Shown piece by piece: positions 25,091-33,800 of a DNA stretch of 64,000 nt (within the stretch, counting starts at the first letter, position 1; every line of letters starts with the position of its first letter). The position numbers and the translations under genes were made by a program. The notes under the pieces are model-generated. The model saw nothing but the letters and a program-made list of their open reading frames with translations, made no database searches and was not told the origin of the DNA. Origin of the DNA: Streptomyces sp. NBC_01788 (GTDB taxonomy: Bacteria; Actinomycetota; Actinomycetes; Streptomycetales; Streptomycetaceae); NCBI RefSeq assembly GCF_035917575.1, contig NZ_CP109090.1, positions 6,448,001-6,512,000 of the forward strand, read 5' to 3'.

Positions 25091-26701
25091 TCAGCCGCGG
25101 AAGCCGACGAGGTCGTGCAGCGCCGTCCCGCGTGCGGCGCTCGCCGGGGAGGCGGCCGACGGGGAGGCGGCCGCGGCGGACGGCGCCGCGCTCGCGGGCT
25201 TCGGGTCGGGCAGCCGCTTGCACACCGCGTCCGCGACGCCCTTCCCGCGCGGCACCTTGCCGTTGGTCAGATACGTCGCCAGGTGCTTGTCCAGGCAGGC
25301 GTTCCCGCTCAGCGTGATGCCGTGGTTGCCTCCGCCCTGCTCGACGACGAGGCTGGAGTTCCGCAGCAGCCGGTGCACCGTGACTCCGCCGTGGTACGGG
25401 GTGGCCGCGTCGTCGGTCGCCTGGAACAGCAGTACCGGTGGCAGCTTGCTGTTGGCGACGTTCACCGGGCGCTTGGCGGGGACCGGCCAGAAGGCGCAGG
25501 GCGCGTTGTACCAGGCGTTGTTCCAGGTCAGGAACGGTGCCTTGGCGTGCACGGCCCAGTTGTCCTTGCGCCACTGCCGCCAGTCGCGCGGCCACGAGGT
25601 GTCACTGCACTGCACGGAGGCGTAGACGCTGTAGCCGTTGTCGCCGGAGGCGCCCACGGCGCCGAAGTTCGCGTACGCCTCGACCAGCGGTCCGGTCTCC
25701 TTGTCGTTCGCGTACGCCGCGAACGCCTGGGCGAGGTAGGGCCAGTAGCCGTTGTAGTAGCCGCCCGGGACGAAGATGTCCTCCAGTTCGGAGGCGCCGA
25801 CCTTGCCGCCGGCGGGCTTCTTGGCGAGCGCCGCCCGCATCGCGTACCACTTGGCCTCGATCCGGGCCGGGTCCTTGCCCAGCCGGTAGGTCGAGTCGTT
25901 CTTCGCGATCCATGCCAGGAAGGCCTGCTGGCGGCCCTCGAAGGCGTAGTCCTGCTGGATGTTGTTGTTGTACCAGACGCCCGTCGGGTCGACGATCGAG
26001 TCGAGGACCAGCCGGCGCACCCGCTCGGGGAAGAGCTTGGCGTACACCGCGCCGAGGTAGGTGCCGTAGGAGTAACCGAAGTAATTGATCTTCTTGGCGC
26101 CGAGGGCCTTGCGGATGGAGTCCATGTCGGTCGCCGCGTTGACCGTGTTGATGTGCGGCAGCACGTTCGCGTACTTCTTGCCGCAGGCGGCGGCGAAGGA
26201 CTTCGCGCGCGTCAGGTTGGCGTTCTCGATCGCGGTCGTGCTCGGCACCGAGTCGGGGCGCACCGGCTTGAACGAGCCGGGCTTGCAGTCGAGCGCCGGG
26301 GAGCTCTTGCCCACCCCGCGCGGGTCGAAGCCGATGACGTCGTACTGGGCCGCGACCCCCTTGGGCAGGGAGGAGGCGACGAAACCGGCGAGCGAGAGAC
26401 CGCTGCCGCCGGGACCGCCGGGGTTGACCAGCAGGGGGCCCTGGTAGGTCTTGGCGGTGTGCGGGACGCGTGACAGCGCCAGCGTGATCATCTTGCCGGA
26501 AGGATGTCGGTAGTCGAGCGGTACCTTCACGGACCCGCACTGCAGGGTGGGATGACTGGTGGTGCCGCACTTCTTCCAGGTGACCTTGGCAGCGGACACG
26601 GCGGCTGCGGAGTGCGGGGTGCTCGCGTCGGCGGGGACGGCCGTGAGGGATCCGGCCATGACGACGGCGGCACCGCACAGTGCGGCAGCGCTCTTTCTCA
26701 T
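25091..26701 (-). CDS. secreted alpha/beta-hydrolase, tripeptidyl aminopeptidase type
   Basis: 536 residues. An N-terminal signal peptide (MRKSAAALCGAAVVMAGSLT, then AVPADAS) directs secretion. Catalytic landmarks are NPGGPGGSG (oxyanion loop), GFDPRGVGKSSP, the nucleophile GYSYGTYLGAVYA (Ser about 211), FQATDDAATP (Asp) and GGGNHGI (His). This is the Streptomyces mycelium-associated aminopeptidase family, removing short peptides from protein N-termini. The C-terminal 50 residues are Ala/Ser/Pro-rich and may be cell-wall-linked. Confidence 0.92.
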   Translation of the reverse strand: MRKSAAALCGAAVVMAGSLTAVPADASTPHSAAAVSAAKVTWKKCGTTSHPTLQCGSVKVPLDYRHPSGKMITLALSRVPHTAKTYQGPLLVNPGGPGGSGLSLAGFVASSLPKGVAAQYDVIGFDPRGVGKSSPALDCKPGSFKPVRPDSVPSTTAIENANLTRAKSFAAACGKKYANVLPHINTVNAATDMDSIRKALGAKKINYFGYSYGTYLGAVYAKLFPERVRRLVLDSIVDPTGVWYNNNIQQDYAFEGRQQAFLAWIAKNDSTYRLGKDPARIEAKWYAMRAALAKKPAGGKVGASELEDIFVPGGYYNGYWPYLAQAFAAYANDKETGPLVEAYANFGAVGASGDNGYSVYASVQCSDTSWPRDWRQWRKDNWAVHAKAPFLTWNNAWYNAPCAFWPVPAKRPVNVANSKLPPVLLFQATDDAATPYHGGVTVHRLLRNSSLVVEQGGGNHGITLSGNACLDKHLATYLTNGKVPRGKGVADAVCKRLPDPKPASAAPSAAAASPSAASPASAARGTALHDLVGFRG

Positions 26702-26835
26702 AAGTCCTCCCAGGACGGAGAGGCTGCGGACCGCGGTCTCGCGATCCTCGCCGCATCGTCCCGGAAAGACCTAGCGGAAGAACGCGTTCTGAAAATTCTT
26801 GACCCAATTGGGCCGAGTGACGCGCTCGAACGATC

Positions 26836-27657
26836 TCAAATGAGCGTGAGTTGCGTCGGTTCGGGCAGCGTGGGCGGTTTCGGCTCGGCCGGCTGGATGC
26901 GACGGGCCGCTCCCGCACGTGCGGGTCCGATCCCGTACTCCCTTGCCAGTTCGTGCACCTGACGAGTGATCCGGCGCTGGTACCACTTGGGGGCGTAGGC
27001 GCCCTCGGCGTACAGCCGCTCGTAGTCGCGCACCAGACGCGGATGGTGCTGTTCGAGCCAGGTCATGAACCACTCGCGGGCGCCGGGCCGCAGATGCAGT
27101 ACCAGCGGGGTGACGGAGGTGGCCCCGGCCGCCGCTATCGCCCGTACGGTGTCGCGCAGTTGGTCCGGCCGGTCGCTCAGGAACGGGATCACCGGCGCCA
27201 TCAGCACCCCGCAGCCGATGCCGTGCTCCCCGAGGGTCCGCACGACGTCCAGGCGCCGCTCGGGCGCGGGGGTGCCCGGCTCGACGGTGCGCCACAGCTC
27301 CGTGTCGGTGAAGCCCACCGAGACGCAGACGCCCACGTCGGTGACCTCGGCGGCCTGGGTGAGCAGGTCGAGGTCGCGCAGGATCAGCGTGCCCTTGGTC
27401 AGGATCGAGAACGGGTTCGCGTGGTCGCGCAGCGCGCTCAGGATGCCCGGCATCAGCCGGTAGCGGCCCTCGGCCCGCTGGTAGCAGTCCACGTTCGTGC
27501 CCATGGCGATGTGCTCGCCGTGCCAGCGGCGCGAGGCGAGCTGGCGGCGCAGCAGCTCCGGCGCGTTCACCTTGACCACGATCTGGGTGTCGAAGCCGAT
27601 GCCCGTGTCGAGGTCCAGATAGCTGTGCGTCTTGCGCGCGAAGCAGTACACGCAAGT
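26836..27657 (-). pseudogene. 3' part of a radical SAM gene split by the mobile element
   Basis: The minus frame begins inside the Fe-S motif (TCVYCFARKTHSYLDLDTG) and continues GTNVDCYQRAEGRYRLMPG, FSILTKGTLILRDLDLL, GVCVSVGFTDTELWRTVEPG and PLVLHLRPGAREWF to the stop. This is the Rv2578c-like radical SAM family of actinobacteria. The first Cys of CxxxCxxC and all N-terminal residues are replaced by element sequence, so the gene is interrupted. The N-terminal part should lie at the far end of the element. Confidence 0.88.
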
Positions 27658-27672
27658 ACACTTCTTGTTGTG
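27640..27672. mobile_element. left attachment-site junction (host / element)
   Basis: Host coding similarity ends at about 27654 within the radical SAM Cys motif, and the integrase GTG begins at 27670. The junction contains a direct repeat AGTACAC-GCA-AGTACAC (27645-27661). The exact crossover dinucleotide cannot be placed without the other end or an empty site. Confidence 0.7.
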
Positions 27673-29097
27673 ACACCATTTCAGAGGGGCGCCACCTACG
27701 AGCGGATCTCCAAGGCCGACGCTGGTGACGAAGACGGGGTCATCCGCCAGGGGGAGGACACCGAGGAACTCGCCGGCAGGCGCGGCATCCCGATCGATGG
27801 CCGCCGCTTCCGCGACAACGACAAGTCCGCCACACACGGAAAGCGTCGCCCGGACTACGACCGGCTGATAGCCGCCGTGGAGCGGGGTGAAGTCGATGTC
27901 ATCATCGTCTACATGCTCGGCCGCCTGTGGCGAAACCGGAAAGAACGAGCCGACGGGATTGAGATCCTCCGCAAGCACGGCGTGAGCGTGCTCTGCGTCA
28001 AGGGCCCCGAGCTGGACCTGACCACGGCCGCCGGGCGACTGCTGGCCGGCCTGCTCGGTGAGGTCGACACCTTCGAGGTCGAGCAGATGTCCGAGCGGGA
28101 GCAACGGGAGATGCGCCAGCGCGTCGAACGCGGTGAAATCCCCACGGGCCCGCGGTGCTTCGGCTACACGCCGGACGGAGACGAGGTCATCGACACGGAG
28201 GCCGCAGAGGTCCGCAAGATGTACCAGGCCCTCGCTGCCGGCGGGACCCTGTCCGGCATCGCCGCCGACCTGAACAAGCGGGAGATCCTCAACCGCAACG
28301 GCAAAGCCTGGACCCACAACGCGGTGCGCTACCTGCTGATGAACGAACGGTACGCCGGTCTGCGCGAGTACAACGGGACGACGTATACCGGGAAGTGGCC
28401 CGCCATCGTCAACGAGGACGTGTGGCGCCAGGCCGTCGCGATACTCACCGACCCGTCGCGGAAGACATCGCCGGGCCCGGCCCGCAAGTGGCTGCTGTCC
28501 GGCCTCGCCCGCTGCGGCGTGTGCAACAACGGGACGACGGTCACGAGCGCACAGCGCAGCGCGAAGGGATCCTACGAGGGCGCGCGGATCTACAAGTGCC
28601 GCGGGCCTGTGAAGCACTTGGGGCGTACGGCGGAGCCGATCGACAGACTCATCGCCGGGGTCGAGCCGGGCCAGCCCCTGGGGCTTGTGCCGCAGTTGCT
28701 GGTGCGTGAGGATGCCGCCCGGCTGCTGCTGGACGACGAGCGGCCGGACATGGACGAGCTGAACGCGAAGGCCACAGTGCTGCGGGCGCGGCTGAAGAAC
28801 ATGGCTGACGCCTTCGCTGACGACGACGAGGCGGATGCCCTCGAATTCAAGAGGGCTGTACGCCGCATCAAGGACCGTCTGAAGGAGATCGAGCAGCAGA
28901 TGACCAGCCCGGCCCGGGCGGCCGTCCTGGGCGAGCTGGTCCGCTCTGACGACATCGTTGCCGCGTGGGCGGCGACGCCGCTGGACCGCAAGCGGGCCGT
29001 CGTCGACATGCTGATGACCGTGACGATCCACAGCTGCGGTCCAGGGCGGCACAGGTTCGACCCCGAGTCCATCGAGATCGTCCCGAAGCTGCGTTGA
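27670..29097 (+). CDS. int: large serine integrase
   Basis: 475 residues from GTG 27670. The catalytic domain opens GATYERISKADAGDEDG with nucleophile Ser14, then RPDYDRLIAAVERGEVDVII and LGRLWRNRKERADGIEIL. The recombinase domain has SGIAADLNKREILNRNGKAW and RYAGLREYNG. A zinc ribbon (LARCGVCNNG...YKCRG) shows three Cys and a possible His as fourth ligand. A coiled coil and TPLDRKRAVVDMLMTVTI close the protein. It would recombine attP with the radical SAM gene. ATA codons occur twice (27868, 28441). It is transcribed away from the junction into the element. Confidence 0.95.
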   Translation: MTPFQRGATYERISKADAGDEDGVIRQGEDTEELAGRRGIPIDGRRFRDNDKSATHGKRRPDYDRLIAAVERGEVDVIIVYMLGRLWRNRKERADGIEILRKHGVSVLCVKGPELDLTTAAGRLLAGLLGEVDTFEVEQMSEREQREMRQRVERGEIPTGPRCFGYTPDGDEVIDTEAAEVRKMYQALAAGGTLSGIAADLNKREILNRNGKAWTHNAVRYLLMNERYAGLREYNGTTYTGKWPAIVNEDVWRQAVAILTDPSRKTSPGPARKWLLSGLARCGVCNNGTTVTSAQRSAKGSYEGARIYKCRGPVKHLGRTAEPIDRLIAGVEPGQPLGLVPQLLVREDAARLLLDDERPDMDELNAKATVLRARLKNMADAFADDDEADALEFKRAVRRIKDRLKEIEQQMTSPARAAVLGELVRSDDIVAAWAATPLDRKRAVVDMLMTVTIHSCGPGRHRFDPESIEIVPKLR

Positions 29098-29141
29098 CTC
29101 CGGGTGGCGGACTGGCGCTCACCGCCCGGTGAAGCCCGCTG

Positions 29142-30080
29142 CTACCCGTTTAAAAGGCACGTGCCTGTGCTGGTCAGGGGCGGCACCTTCAGGTGCAGAC
29201 ACAGCTCAGGTCGGGCGGTATCTATCCCCGAAGTCGGCGGCAGTGAGGGAGGGACCTCGGGGATGTGTTCTTCGGGCGCCGCCGGGCCGGGTCTCCCTGT
29301 CGGCGGCGGCGCGGGGGCGGTCGCGTCGGCCTCCTCCGCATGGCCACCGCCGGGCGGCGCTGCCTCGTCGGCAGGAACCTCATCGTCGACGGGTAGGACC
29401 GTCACCGCGAGGTCCGGGCCCGGCGTCAAGCTGTCGGCGTCCGCCGACGCGGACGGTCCGTCACTCGGCTCGGAAAGAGCCGTCTGCGGTGACTCGCTGG
29501 GTGCCGGAGGTGCAACGGCTGGGGGCTGCGGCAGGTAGCTGCTCAGCGGCGTATCGGTGGGAGGTGCGATCACGGTGGGTGCGGCGGCCGGCGGTTCGTC
29601 CGCCGAGTCCGCCGTCCAGGGTTGGACTGAGAAGGTCACGGTGGCTGCGGTGACTGCTGCCGCGACCATCGTTCCGAGGAACTGGGCGCGCTGGGCGCGG
29701 CCGAGTTCTATCGTGGCTGTTCCGGCCGCGGTCAGAGCCGCTGCCGCACCGCCTAGGTACAGCCATAGGTGCCGCTTGCGTCGGACGGGTTGAGGCCCCA
29801 TTGGTTGGTGGGGCTCGGGCAGGGTGCTGGTGTCGTGGCCGTTGACGACGGCGGGCTGCGAGGGCGGCTCGCCGTCGCTGCCCTCGTCTGCGAGTAGTTG
29901 TCGGAGAATCGTCATGTGGGCTCGCTGGGCGCGCATCTGCCTGTCGATCTCTGAGATCTGCCGCCTGCACTCGGCTACCTGGCGGCGAAGTTGAGCCAGG
30001 TTGCCGAGGAGGCGCTGCAAGAACAGACCCCCAGTGATGAGGATGACGCCGAGCGCACCCGCGACGATGACGCAGGTCAT
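29142..30080 (-). CDS. membrane protein with coiled coil and Pro-rich tail
   Basis: 312 residues from ATG 30080, preceded by GGGG seven bases away. TM1 covers residues 2-24 (VIVAGALGVILITGGLFL), followed by a charged coiled coil (RQVAECRRQISEIDRQMRAQ). Two more hydrophobic stretches (LWLYLGGAAAALTAAGTAT; FLGTMVAAAVTAATVTF) precede about 140 Pro/Ala/Asp-rich residues. No family recognised. It is convergent with int and lies under an 11-bp inverted repeat that may control it. Confidence 0.7.
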   Translation of the reverse strand: MTCVIVAGALGVILITGGLFLQRLLGNLAQLRRQVAECRRQISEIDRQMRAQRAHMTILRQLLADEGSDGEPPSQPAVVNGHDTSTLPEPHQPMGPQPVRRKRHLWLYLGGAAAALTAAGTATIELGRAQRAQFLGTMVAAAVTAATVTFSVQPWTADSADEPPAAAPTVIAPPTDTPLSSYLPQPPAVAPPAPSESPQTALSEPSDGPSASADADSLTPGPDLAVTVLPVDDEVPADEAAPPGGGHAEEADATAPAPPPTGRPGPAAPEEHIPEVPPSLPPTSGIDTARPELCLHLKVPPLTSTGTCLLNG

Positions 30081-30108
30081 GTCACGTCCCCTTGCATGTG
30101 CGCGTCGG

Positions 30109-30136
30109 TCTCGTACAAGTTCACCCTTGTACGAGA
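30109..30136. promoter_or_regulatory. perfect 11-bp inverted repeat, candidate operator
   Basis: TCTCGTACAAG-TTCACC-CTTGTACGAGA lies 29 bases upstream of the membrane-protein start codon and past the end of the XRE gene's conserved region. Its CTCGTAC core recurs at 30733 and 49411. Confidence 0.55.
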
Positions 30137-30219
30137 TTCGATCTTGCGTCCGAAAGTGTTCGGTCACGCGCATTCGGCGGGAACGTGACTGTTCCGTTAT
30201 TGAGTTTTGGCCAACGCCG

Positions 30220-30711
30220 CTACCCGGTGCGACGGGGCGTGGGGTGGCCGGAAGTTCGCGCGCGGCGCCGCGTGACGGCCTCGTAGTCGGCCGCCAGGTC
30301 GCGCAGCAGTTCGGCGCGATCCGCAGGTTCCACATCCTCCAGTGCGGCCTCGATCATGCGCCGTACATGGGGTGGCGCCGCGTGCAGCGCCTCCGGAATG
30401 GGGGGTGACTGCTGCGCATGCTGGAGCTCCATCTCTCGTAGGACCGCGGCGGCCTCCGGGTGGTGCTCGCGCAGGCGGTCGGCTGTCAGGCCCACGGTCC
30501 GCGCCATGGCGGCCAGTGTGGCCGGCTTTGTTCCGACCGGCTTGCGTTCCCGGCCCCGGTAGCCGGCCTCGATCTGCCGCCAGCTGGAGCCGGAGAACTT
30601 GAAGGGCATGTGGCTCGCCGCAACCTCAGGGCTGAGGCCCTGTGCTTCGCGGGCGATCTTGATGAGCGTCCCATAGCCCGGTGGGCTCTGGTCCTGCTCT
30701 CCTGCCTTCAT
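30220..30711 (-). CDS. XRE-family regulator (element repressor candidate)
   Basis: 163 residues. The HTH reads GTLIKIAREAQGLSPEVAAS, then HMPFKFSGSSWRQIEAGYRG. A helical C-terminus (AAVLREMELQHAQQ, ADRAELLRDLAADYEAV) may dimerise. ATG 30711 has GGGGG seven bases upstream. It is divergent from the second XRE gene across 151 bases, the usual layout of a lysogeny or maintenance switch. Confidence 0.85.
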   Translation of the reverse strand: MKAGEQDQSPPGYGTLIKIAREAQGLSPEVAASHMPFKFSGSSWRQIEAGYRGRERKPVGTKPATLAAMARTVGLTADRLREHHPEAAAVLREMELQHAQQSPPIPEALHAAPPHVRRMIEAALEDVEPADRAELLRDLAADYEAVTRRRARTSGHPTPRRTG

Positions 30712-30732
30712 TCCTTGTCCCCCTCGTGATGG

Positions 30733-30760
30733 CTCGTACTTTCTAGAACTTTACGGAAGT
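30733..30760. promoter_or_regulatory. operator-like sequence in the divergent XRE control region
   Basis: CTCGTACTTTCT at 30733-30744 overlaps TTCTAGAA (30741-30748) and is followed by ACTT-TACGG-AAGT (30748-30760). The 11-mer TCGTACTTTCT recurs exactly at 49412. Confidence 0.55.
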
Positions 30761-30826
30761 CCAGTAGGTAGCGCGAGCGCGTGCACCAGTCGTTCACAAG
30801 CGGTAGAAGCATTCAGGACATCCCAC

Positions 30827-30855
30827 TTGTGGAAAGTGATACAAGGTCGTACAGT
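30827..30855 (+). promoter_or_regulatory. promoter of the second XRE gene, probably leaderless
   Basis: TTGTGG (30827-30832), 17 bases, TACAGT (30850-30855). The start codon at 30863 is where transcription should begin, and there is no ribosome-binding site. Confidence 0.55.
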
Positions 30856-30862
30856 CGATCGC

Positions 30863-31105
30863 ATGAACGAAGACCCCAAGGAGTTTCGCCGCCGACGGCT
30901 CGAGGCCGGTCTCAGTCAGACCGACCTCGCCAGGCAGCTCGGGGTCGGCAGGAGCCGCATCTGCGACCTTGAAAAGGGCCGGGCCGGCCTCGCCCCCAAG
31001 TACCTCAAGGCCACCGCCGACATCTTCGGCTGCAAGGTCCACGACCTCCTGCTGCCCGAGCCGGACGACGAGACCCCGAACCCCGCAACCCGGAGCGCGG
31101 CCTGA
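30863..31105 (+). CDS. XRE-family HTH protein
   Basis: 80 residues. FRRRRLEAGLSQTDLARQLG, then VGRSRICDLEKGRAGLAPKY is a compact XRE DNA-binding domain that fills almost the whole protein. It heads the long plus-strand gene run. With the divergent XRE gene it may form a two-repressor switch. Confidence 0.9.
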   Translation: MNEDPKEFRRRRLEAGLSQTDLARQLGVGRSRICDLEKGRAGLAPKYLKATADIFGCKVHDLLLPEPDDETPNPATRSAA

Positions 31106-31230
31106 TGCGCGCGCCCATCGAGGCCGCATGCCGGTGGCTGTGCGCGAACTGCGGACATCGCAACGGGATCCTCCGCGCGCAGTGCCGCGTTTGCGGGGCC
31201 GACCGCGAATTCAAGGTGGGAGGCCAGTGA
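31105..31230 (+). CDS. 41-aa zinc-ribbon mini-protein
   Basis: It starts in a TGATG overlap with the XRE stop. Two CxxC pairs (CANC, CRVC) separated by 12 residues form a zinc ribbon. It ends in a GTGA overlap with the next gene. Function unknown. Confidence 0.7.
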   Translation: MRAPIEAACRWLCANCGHRNGILRAQCRVCGADREFKVGGQ

Positions 31231-31364
31231 CCACCGAGGAGTACCTCCGCCGGCTGGTCGCCGACTGGCCGCCCTTCACCCCCGAACAGCGCGACCACAT
31301 CCGGGCCCTGATGAGGCCCCAGCAGTCGCGCCGGGAAACGCCCGCCGCCCGCACAGCCGCCTGA
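31227..31364 (+). CDS. 45-aa hypothetical protein
   Basis: GTG start in a GTGA overlap. The sequence begins VTTEEYLRRLVADWPPFTPE, then QRDHIRALM, an amphipathic helical pattern common in small actinobacterial phage or element genes. No function recognised. Confidence 0.6.
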   Translation: MTTEEYLRRLVADWPPFTPEQRDHIRALMRPQQSRRETPAARTAA

Positions 31365-31374
31365 ACGCATTGAA

Positions 31375-31406
31375 AAGGGCCCGCCGGACGCCCCCGGCGA
31401 GCCCTT
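31375..31406 (+). terminator. intergenic hairpin
   Basis: AAGGGC-C-CGCCGG pairs with CCGGCG-A-GCCCTT, 12 pairs with one mismatch. It lies between coupled gene blocks, so it may attenuate rather than stop transcription. Confidence 0.55.
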
Positions 31407-31449
31407 GGCCCACCAGCCCATCACCTTGAAGCGAACTGAGGTGGACCCA

Positions 31450-31863
31450 ATGGGAACCAGTATCCCCGATCCACTCGCCCCTGACCCCATGGCCGCCATC
31501 GACGCGATGGAACTCACCGCGTTCCGTGTCGCGCAGACGGCCCGCCAGCTACGCCGCGACCACCCCGACCTGGGCATCTACGACATGCTGCCCGGCTCCG
31601 TCTCGATCGGCCGCGCCGAACTCGACATCCACGCCTCCGACGTCGACGCCGCGCTCGCCTGGGCGACCGCGCTCGGAGCCAAGGCGAAGCACGAGCTGGG
31701 TGACTACGCGCCCGAGACGGTCTTCGAACGCGTCACCGCGACCGCGGACGTCTCCGGCGTCAAGGTCGTCGTGTACGCGCAGCGGATGCTCACCGCCGCC
31801 GAAGTCGCTCACTTCCGTGCCCAGCAGGCCGGCCAGGACCAGGCGGTGCGCCGTGCCGCCTGA
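31450..31863 (+). CDS. hypothetical element protein
   Basis: 137 residues from ATG 31450 (GAGGTGG upstream). It contains AMELTAFRVAQTARQLRRDH, DMLPGSVSIGRAELDI and VKVVVYAQRMLTAAEVAHFR. Soluble and mixed alpha/beta; no family identified. It overlaps the next gene by 11 bases. Confidence 0.7.
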   Translation: MGTSIPDPLAPDPMAAIDAMELTAFRVAQTARQLRRDHPDLGIYDMLPGSVSIGRAELDIHASDVDAALAWATALGAKAKHELGDYAPETVFERVTATADVSGVKVVVYAQRMLTAAEVAHFRAQQAGQDQAVRRAA

Positions 31864-32161
31864 GCCGCTCGCCGCCGCGTACCTGGCGGAGATCCAGGAC
31901 CGGGTCATCGACGCGCCCAAGGGCCCCTGGGACGTTGAGCCGAACGAGTTCGGCGCGCCGGACCAGGTCGGCCCGATCGCCTACCTCCAGACGTGGGCGG
32001 ACGTCGACCTGGCGCCGACCGTCGCCTTCATCAGCCACGCCCGCAGGGACGTTCCCGCGCTGCTCGGTGAGGTGTCCCGCCAGCAGGACGCCATCAGCGC
32101 CCTGGAGCTCCGCATCCGGCAGCTGGAGCAGGCCAGAGACGACGGCCGCCATGACCGCTGA
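31853..32161 (+). CDS. hypothetical element protein
   Basis: 102 residues from GTG 31853. YLAEIQDRVIDAPKGPWDVE, then ADVDLAPTVAFISHARRDVP resembles a widespread Streptomyces phage small-protein type. A C-terminal helix (DAISALELRIRQLEQARDD) may form a coiled coil. It overlaps the next gene by 11 bases. Confidence 0.7.
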   Translation: MPPEPLAAAYLAEIQDRVIDAPKGPWDVEPNEFGAPDQVGPIAYLQTWADVDLAPTVAFISHARRDVPALLGEVSRQQDAISALELRIRQLEQARDDGRHDR

Positions 32162-32792
32162 ACCGATCAGCCCCCGCCTGCTCGCGCAGCTGCGGGCCAG
32201 CGTCGAGCGCAACCCCACCGCCGGAGGCGCACGCGCCGTTCGGATGCTGCTGGCCGAGGTCGACCGGCTCACCACGAGCCTGTCGGCCACCGTGCCGGAG
32301 CCGAAGGACGCCTGCCCGCTGACCAAGACCCAGATGGCGATCATCGCGGCCACCGCCAACGGCAAGCACTGCAAGGCGATCGGCCGGGACCTGTGCCTGT
32401 CCGGTGCCACGGTCAGCCGCTACCGGCAGGAGGCCATGCGCCGCCTCGGTGCCGACACGCCCGCGCAGGCCGTCGCCGTCTGCCTCATCAACGAGTGGCT
32501 CCCGAAGCCGGCCGTGACGCGGCCGCAGCCGTTCAACCTGGCCCCGGTCAGCGGTCTCATCGCCTACCGGGACCGTGCCGAGGAGCTGCGGCAGCACCCT
32601 GGCCAGTGGGGCACCGTCGCCACCTACGCCACCGCCAAGTCGGCTGCCCAGAGCGCGTACCGGCTCCGCTCGGGGGCTTTCACCGCCTTCCGCCCCAAGG
32701 GCGCCTGGCAGGCCAAGTCCTACCGCGAGGACGGCGTCCACGGCGTCCGCGCCCGCTACATCGGTACCACCGCAGAAAGGGCAGGATCATGA
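32151..32792 (+). CDS. LuxR-type HTH protein
   Basis: 213 residues. PLTKTQMAIIAATANGKHCK, then AIGRDLCLSGATVSRYRQEA, MRRLGADTPAQAVA is a GerE/LuxR-type HTH in the middle of the protein. A C-terminal module (GQWGTVATYATAKSAAQSAY, RLRSGAFTAFRPKG) may be DNA- or protein-binding. No receiver domain. A second protein of this HTH class is at 53314. Confidence 0.75.
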   Translation: MTAEPISPRLLAQLRASVERNPTAGGARAVRMLLAEVDRLTTSLSATVPEPKDACPLTKTQMAIIAATANGKHCKAIGRDLCLSGATVSRYRQEAMRRLGADTPAQAVAVCLINEWLPKPAVTRPQPFNLAPVSGLIAYRDRAEELRQHPGQWGTVATYATAKSAAQSAYRLRSGAFTAFRPKGAWQAKSYREDGVHGVRARYIGTTAERAGS

Positions 32793-33157
32793 CCGCCCGC
32801 ACACTCGACTTCCGGGGCTACGACGCCAGCGTCCGGCCCCACGACACCGACCGGCGCCAGCACCTGCTCGAACTCGCCGAGAAGTTCCCCGTCGGCGCCC
32901 GCGTCGTCCATGCCTGCGGCCGTGAGGGCACCGTCGTGGCTGACCATCCGGTCCATGTGCCCGGCGCCTACTACGGCCGCCACACCGCCGTCTGCCTCGG
33001 TGGCGACTTCCACCACGTGCCGATGGTGTTCGTCAGCTGGGACAACGACCAGGGCCTGACGTGGCGCGTGTGGGCGCCTGTGGCGAAGATCCGCCGCGGC
33101 ACGGCCACGGCCGTGAACCGTCCCGGCAACAAGACCCGGATCGGCGGCCGCCGATGA
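32789..33157 (+). CDS. hypothetical element protein
   Basis: 122 residues, coupled to the upstream gene by ATGA. It contains LLELAEKFPVGARVVHACGR, EGTVVADHPVHVPG and FVSWDNDQGLTWRVW, suggesting a small beta-barrel (Tudor/KOW-like) fold. Not recognised. Confidence 0.7.
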   Translation: MTARTLDFRGYDASVRPHDTDRRQHLLELAEKFPVGARVVHACGREGTVVADHPVHVPGAYYGRHTAVCLGGDFHHVPMVFVSWDNDQGLTWRVWAPVAKIRRGTATAVNRPGNKTRIGGRR

Positions 33158-33603
33158 GGTGGGCCGTCATCAGCGCCGACGGTGAACTCACCCAGCACGA
33201 CGGCCACCTGGACTGGGACCGCGTGATCGGCATCGAGGGCAAGGCCCGCGTGGTCCTGCCGGGTGTGGCCGTGGCCGGCTGGGTCAACGACATCGGACTG
33301 CTGGACCCGAAGAACTACCCGCGCAACGTGGTCGGCTCCTGCGTGCTCGCCACGCTCGGGGCACGGGTGCAGCCGTACGCCGGGCCGGTCGCGTTCACCG
33401 GTTGGAACCCACGCACGGAGATCGGCCCGCTGCCGGACCCGGAGTTCCTGGACACGGTGCACGGCGACGTCGTCAAGGCCCTGGCCGGGCAGACGCCGCG
33501 TGAGCTGTCCCCGTCGTGGGCCGAGCAGATGCGGGAGATCGCCGACCACGTCCGCACCGCGCCTACGCCCGGCTTCACCGTGCGGACGGTGAGGCTGTCG
33601 TGA
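33154..33603 (+). CDS. hypothetical element protein
   Basis: 149 residues, ATGA-coupled. MRWAVISADGELTQHDG, IGIEGKARVVLPGVAVAGWV and NYPRNVVGSCVLATLGAR suggest the DUF3846-like small phage proteins that begin with a self-describing beta strand; this is a weak guess. A GTG at 33600 would open an Arg/Ala-rich lead to the next gene. Confidence 0.65.
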   Translation: MRWAVISADGELTQHDGHLDWDRVIGIEGKARVVLPGVAVAGWVNDIGLLDPKNYPRNVVGSCVLATLGARVQPYAGPVAFTGWNPRTEIGPLPDPEFLDTVHGDVVKALAGQTPRELSPSWAEQMREIADHVRTAPTPGFTVRTVRLS

Positions 33604-33730
33604 AGACCACCCGTTCCGCGTCAAGGTCACCCGCCGGTATCCGCAGTGCCGCTGTGGGAGCTAAGGCCGGTGAGGAGCTCCCTGTGAAGCAGGCTCCGGC
33701 GACCCGGCCTGCGCGGAACGGGTCCCTCGT

Positions 33731-33770
33731 GGCCGGGCCGGAGGACACCGTTCCCGCCTCCGGCCCGGCC
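33731..33770 (+). terminator. perfect 14-bp intergenic hairpin
   Basis: GGCCGGGCCGGAGG pairs with CCTCCGGCCCGGCC across a 12-nt loop. It lies in the 197-base gap before ATG 33801, supporting the later start of that gene. Confidence 0.7.
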
Positions 33771-33800
33771 ACCACCCGAGCACCCCGCCTTGGAGCCCTG

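Noticed and set aside
26836..29052. 738-residue minus-strand frame joining the radical SAM C-terminus to upstream sequence
   Set aside because: Everything upstream of about 27657 is antisense to the serine integrase, which has clear motifs on the plus strand.
33600..33800. GTG 33600 as the start of the 33801 gene
   Set aside because: The extension crosses a perfect 14-bp hairpin and is low-complexity, while ATG 33801 has its own ribosome-binding site.
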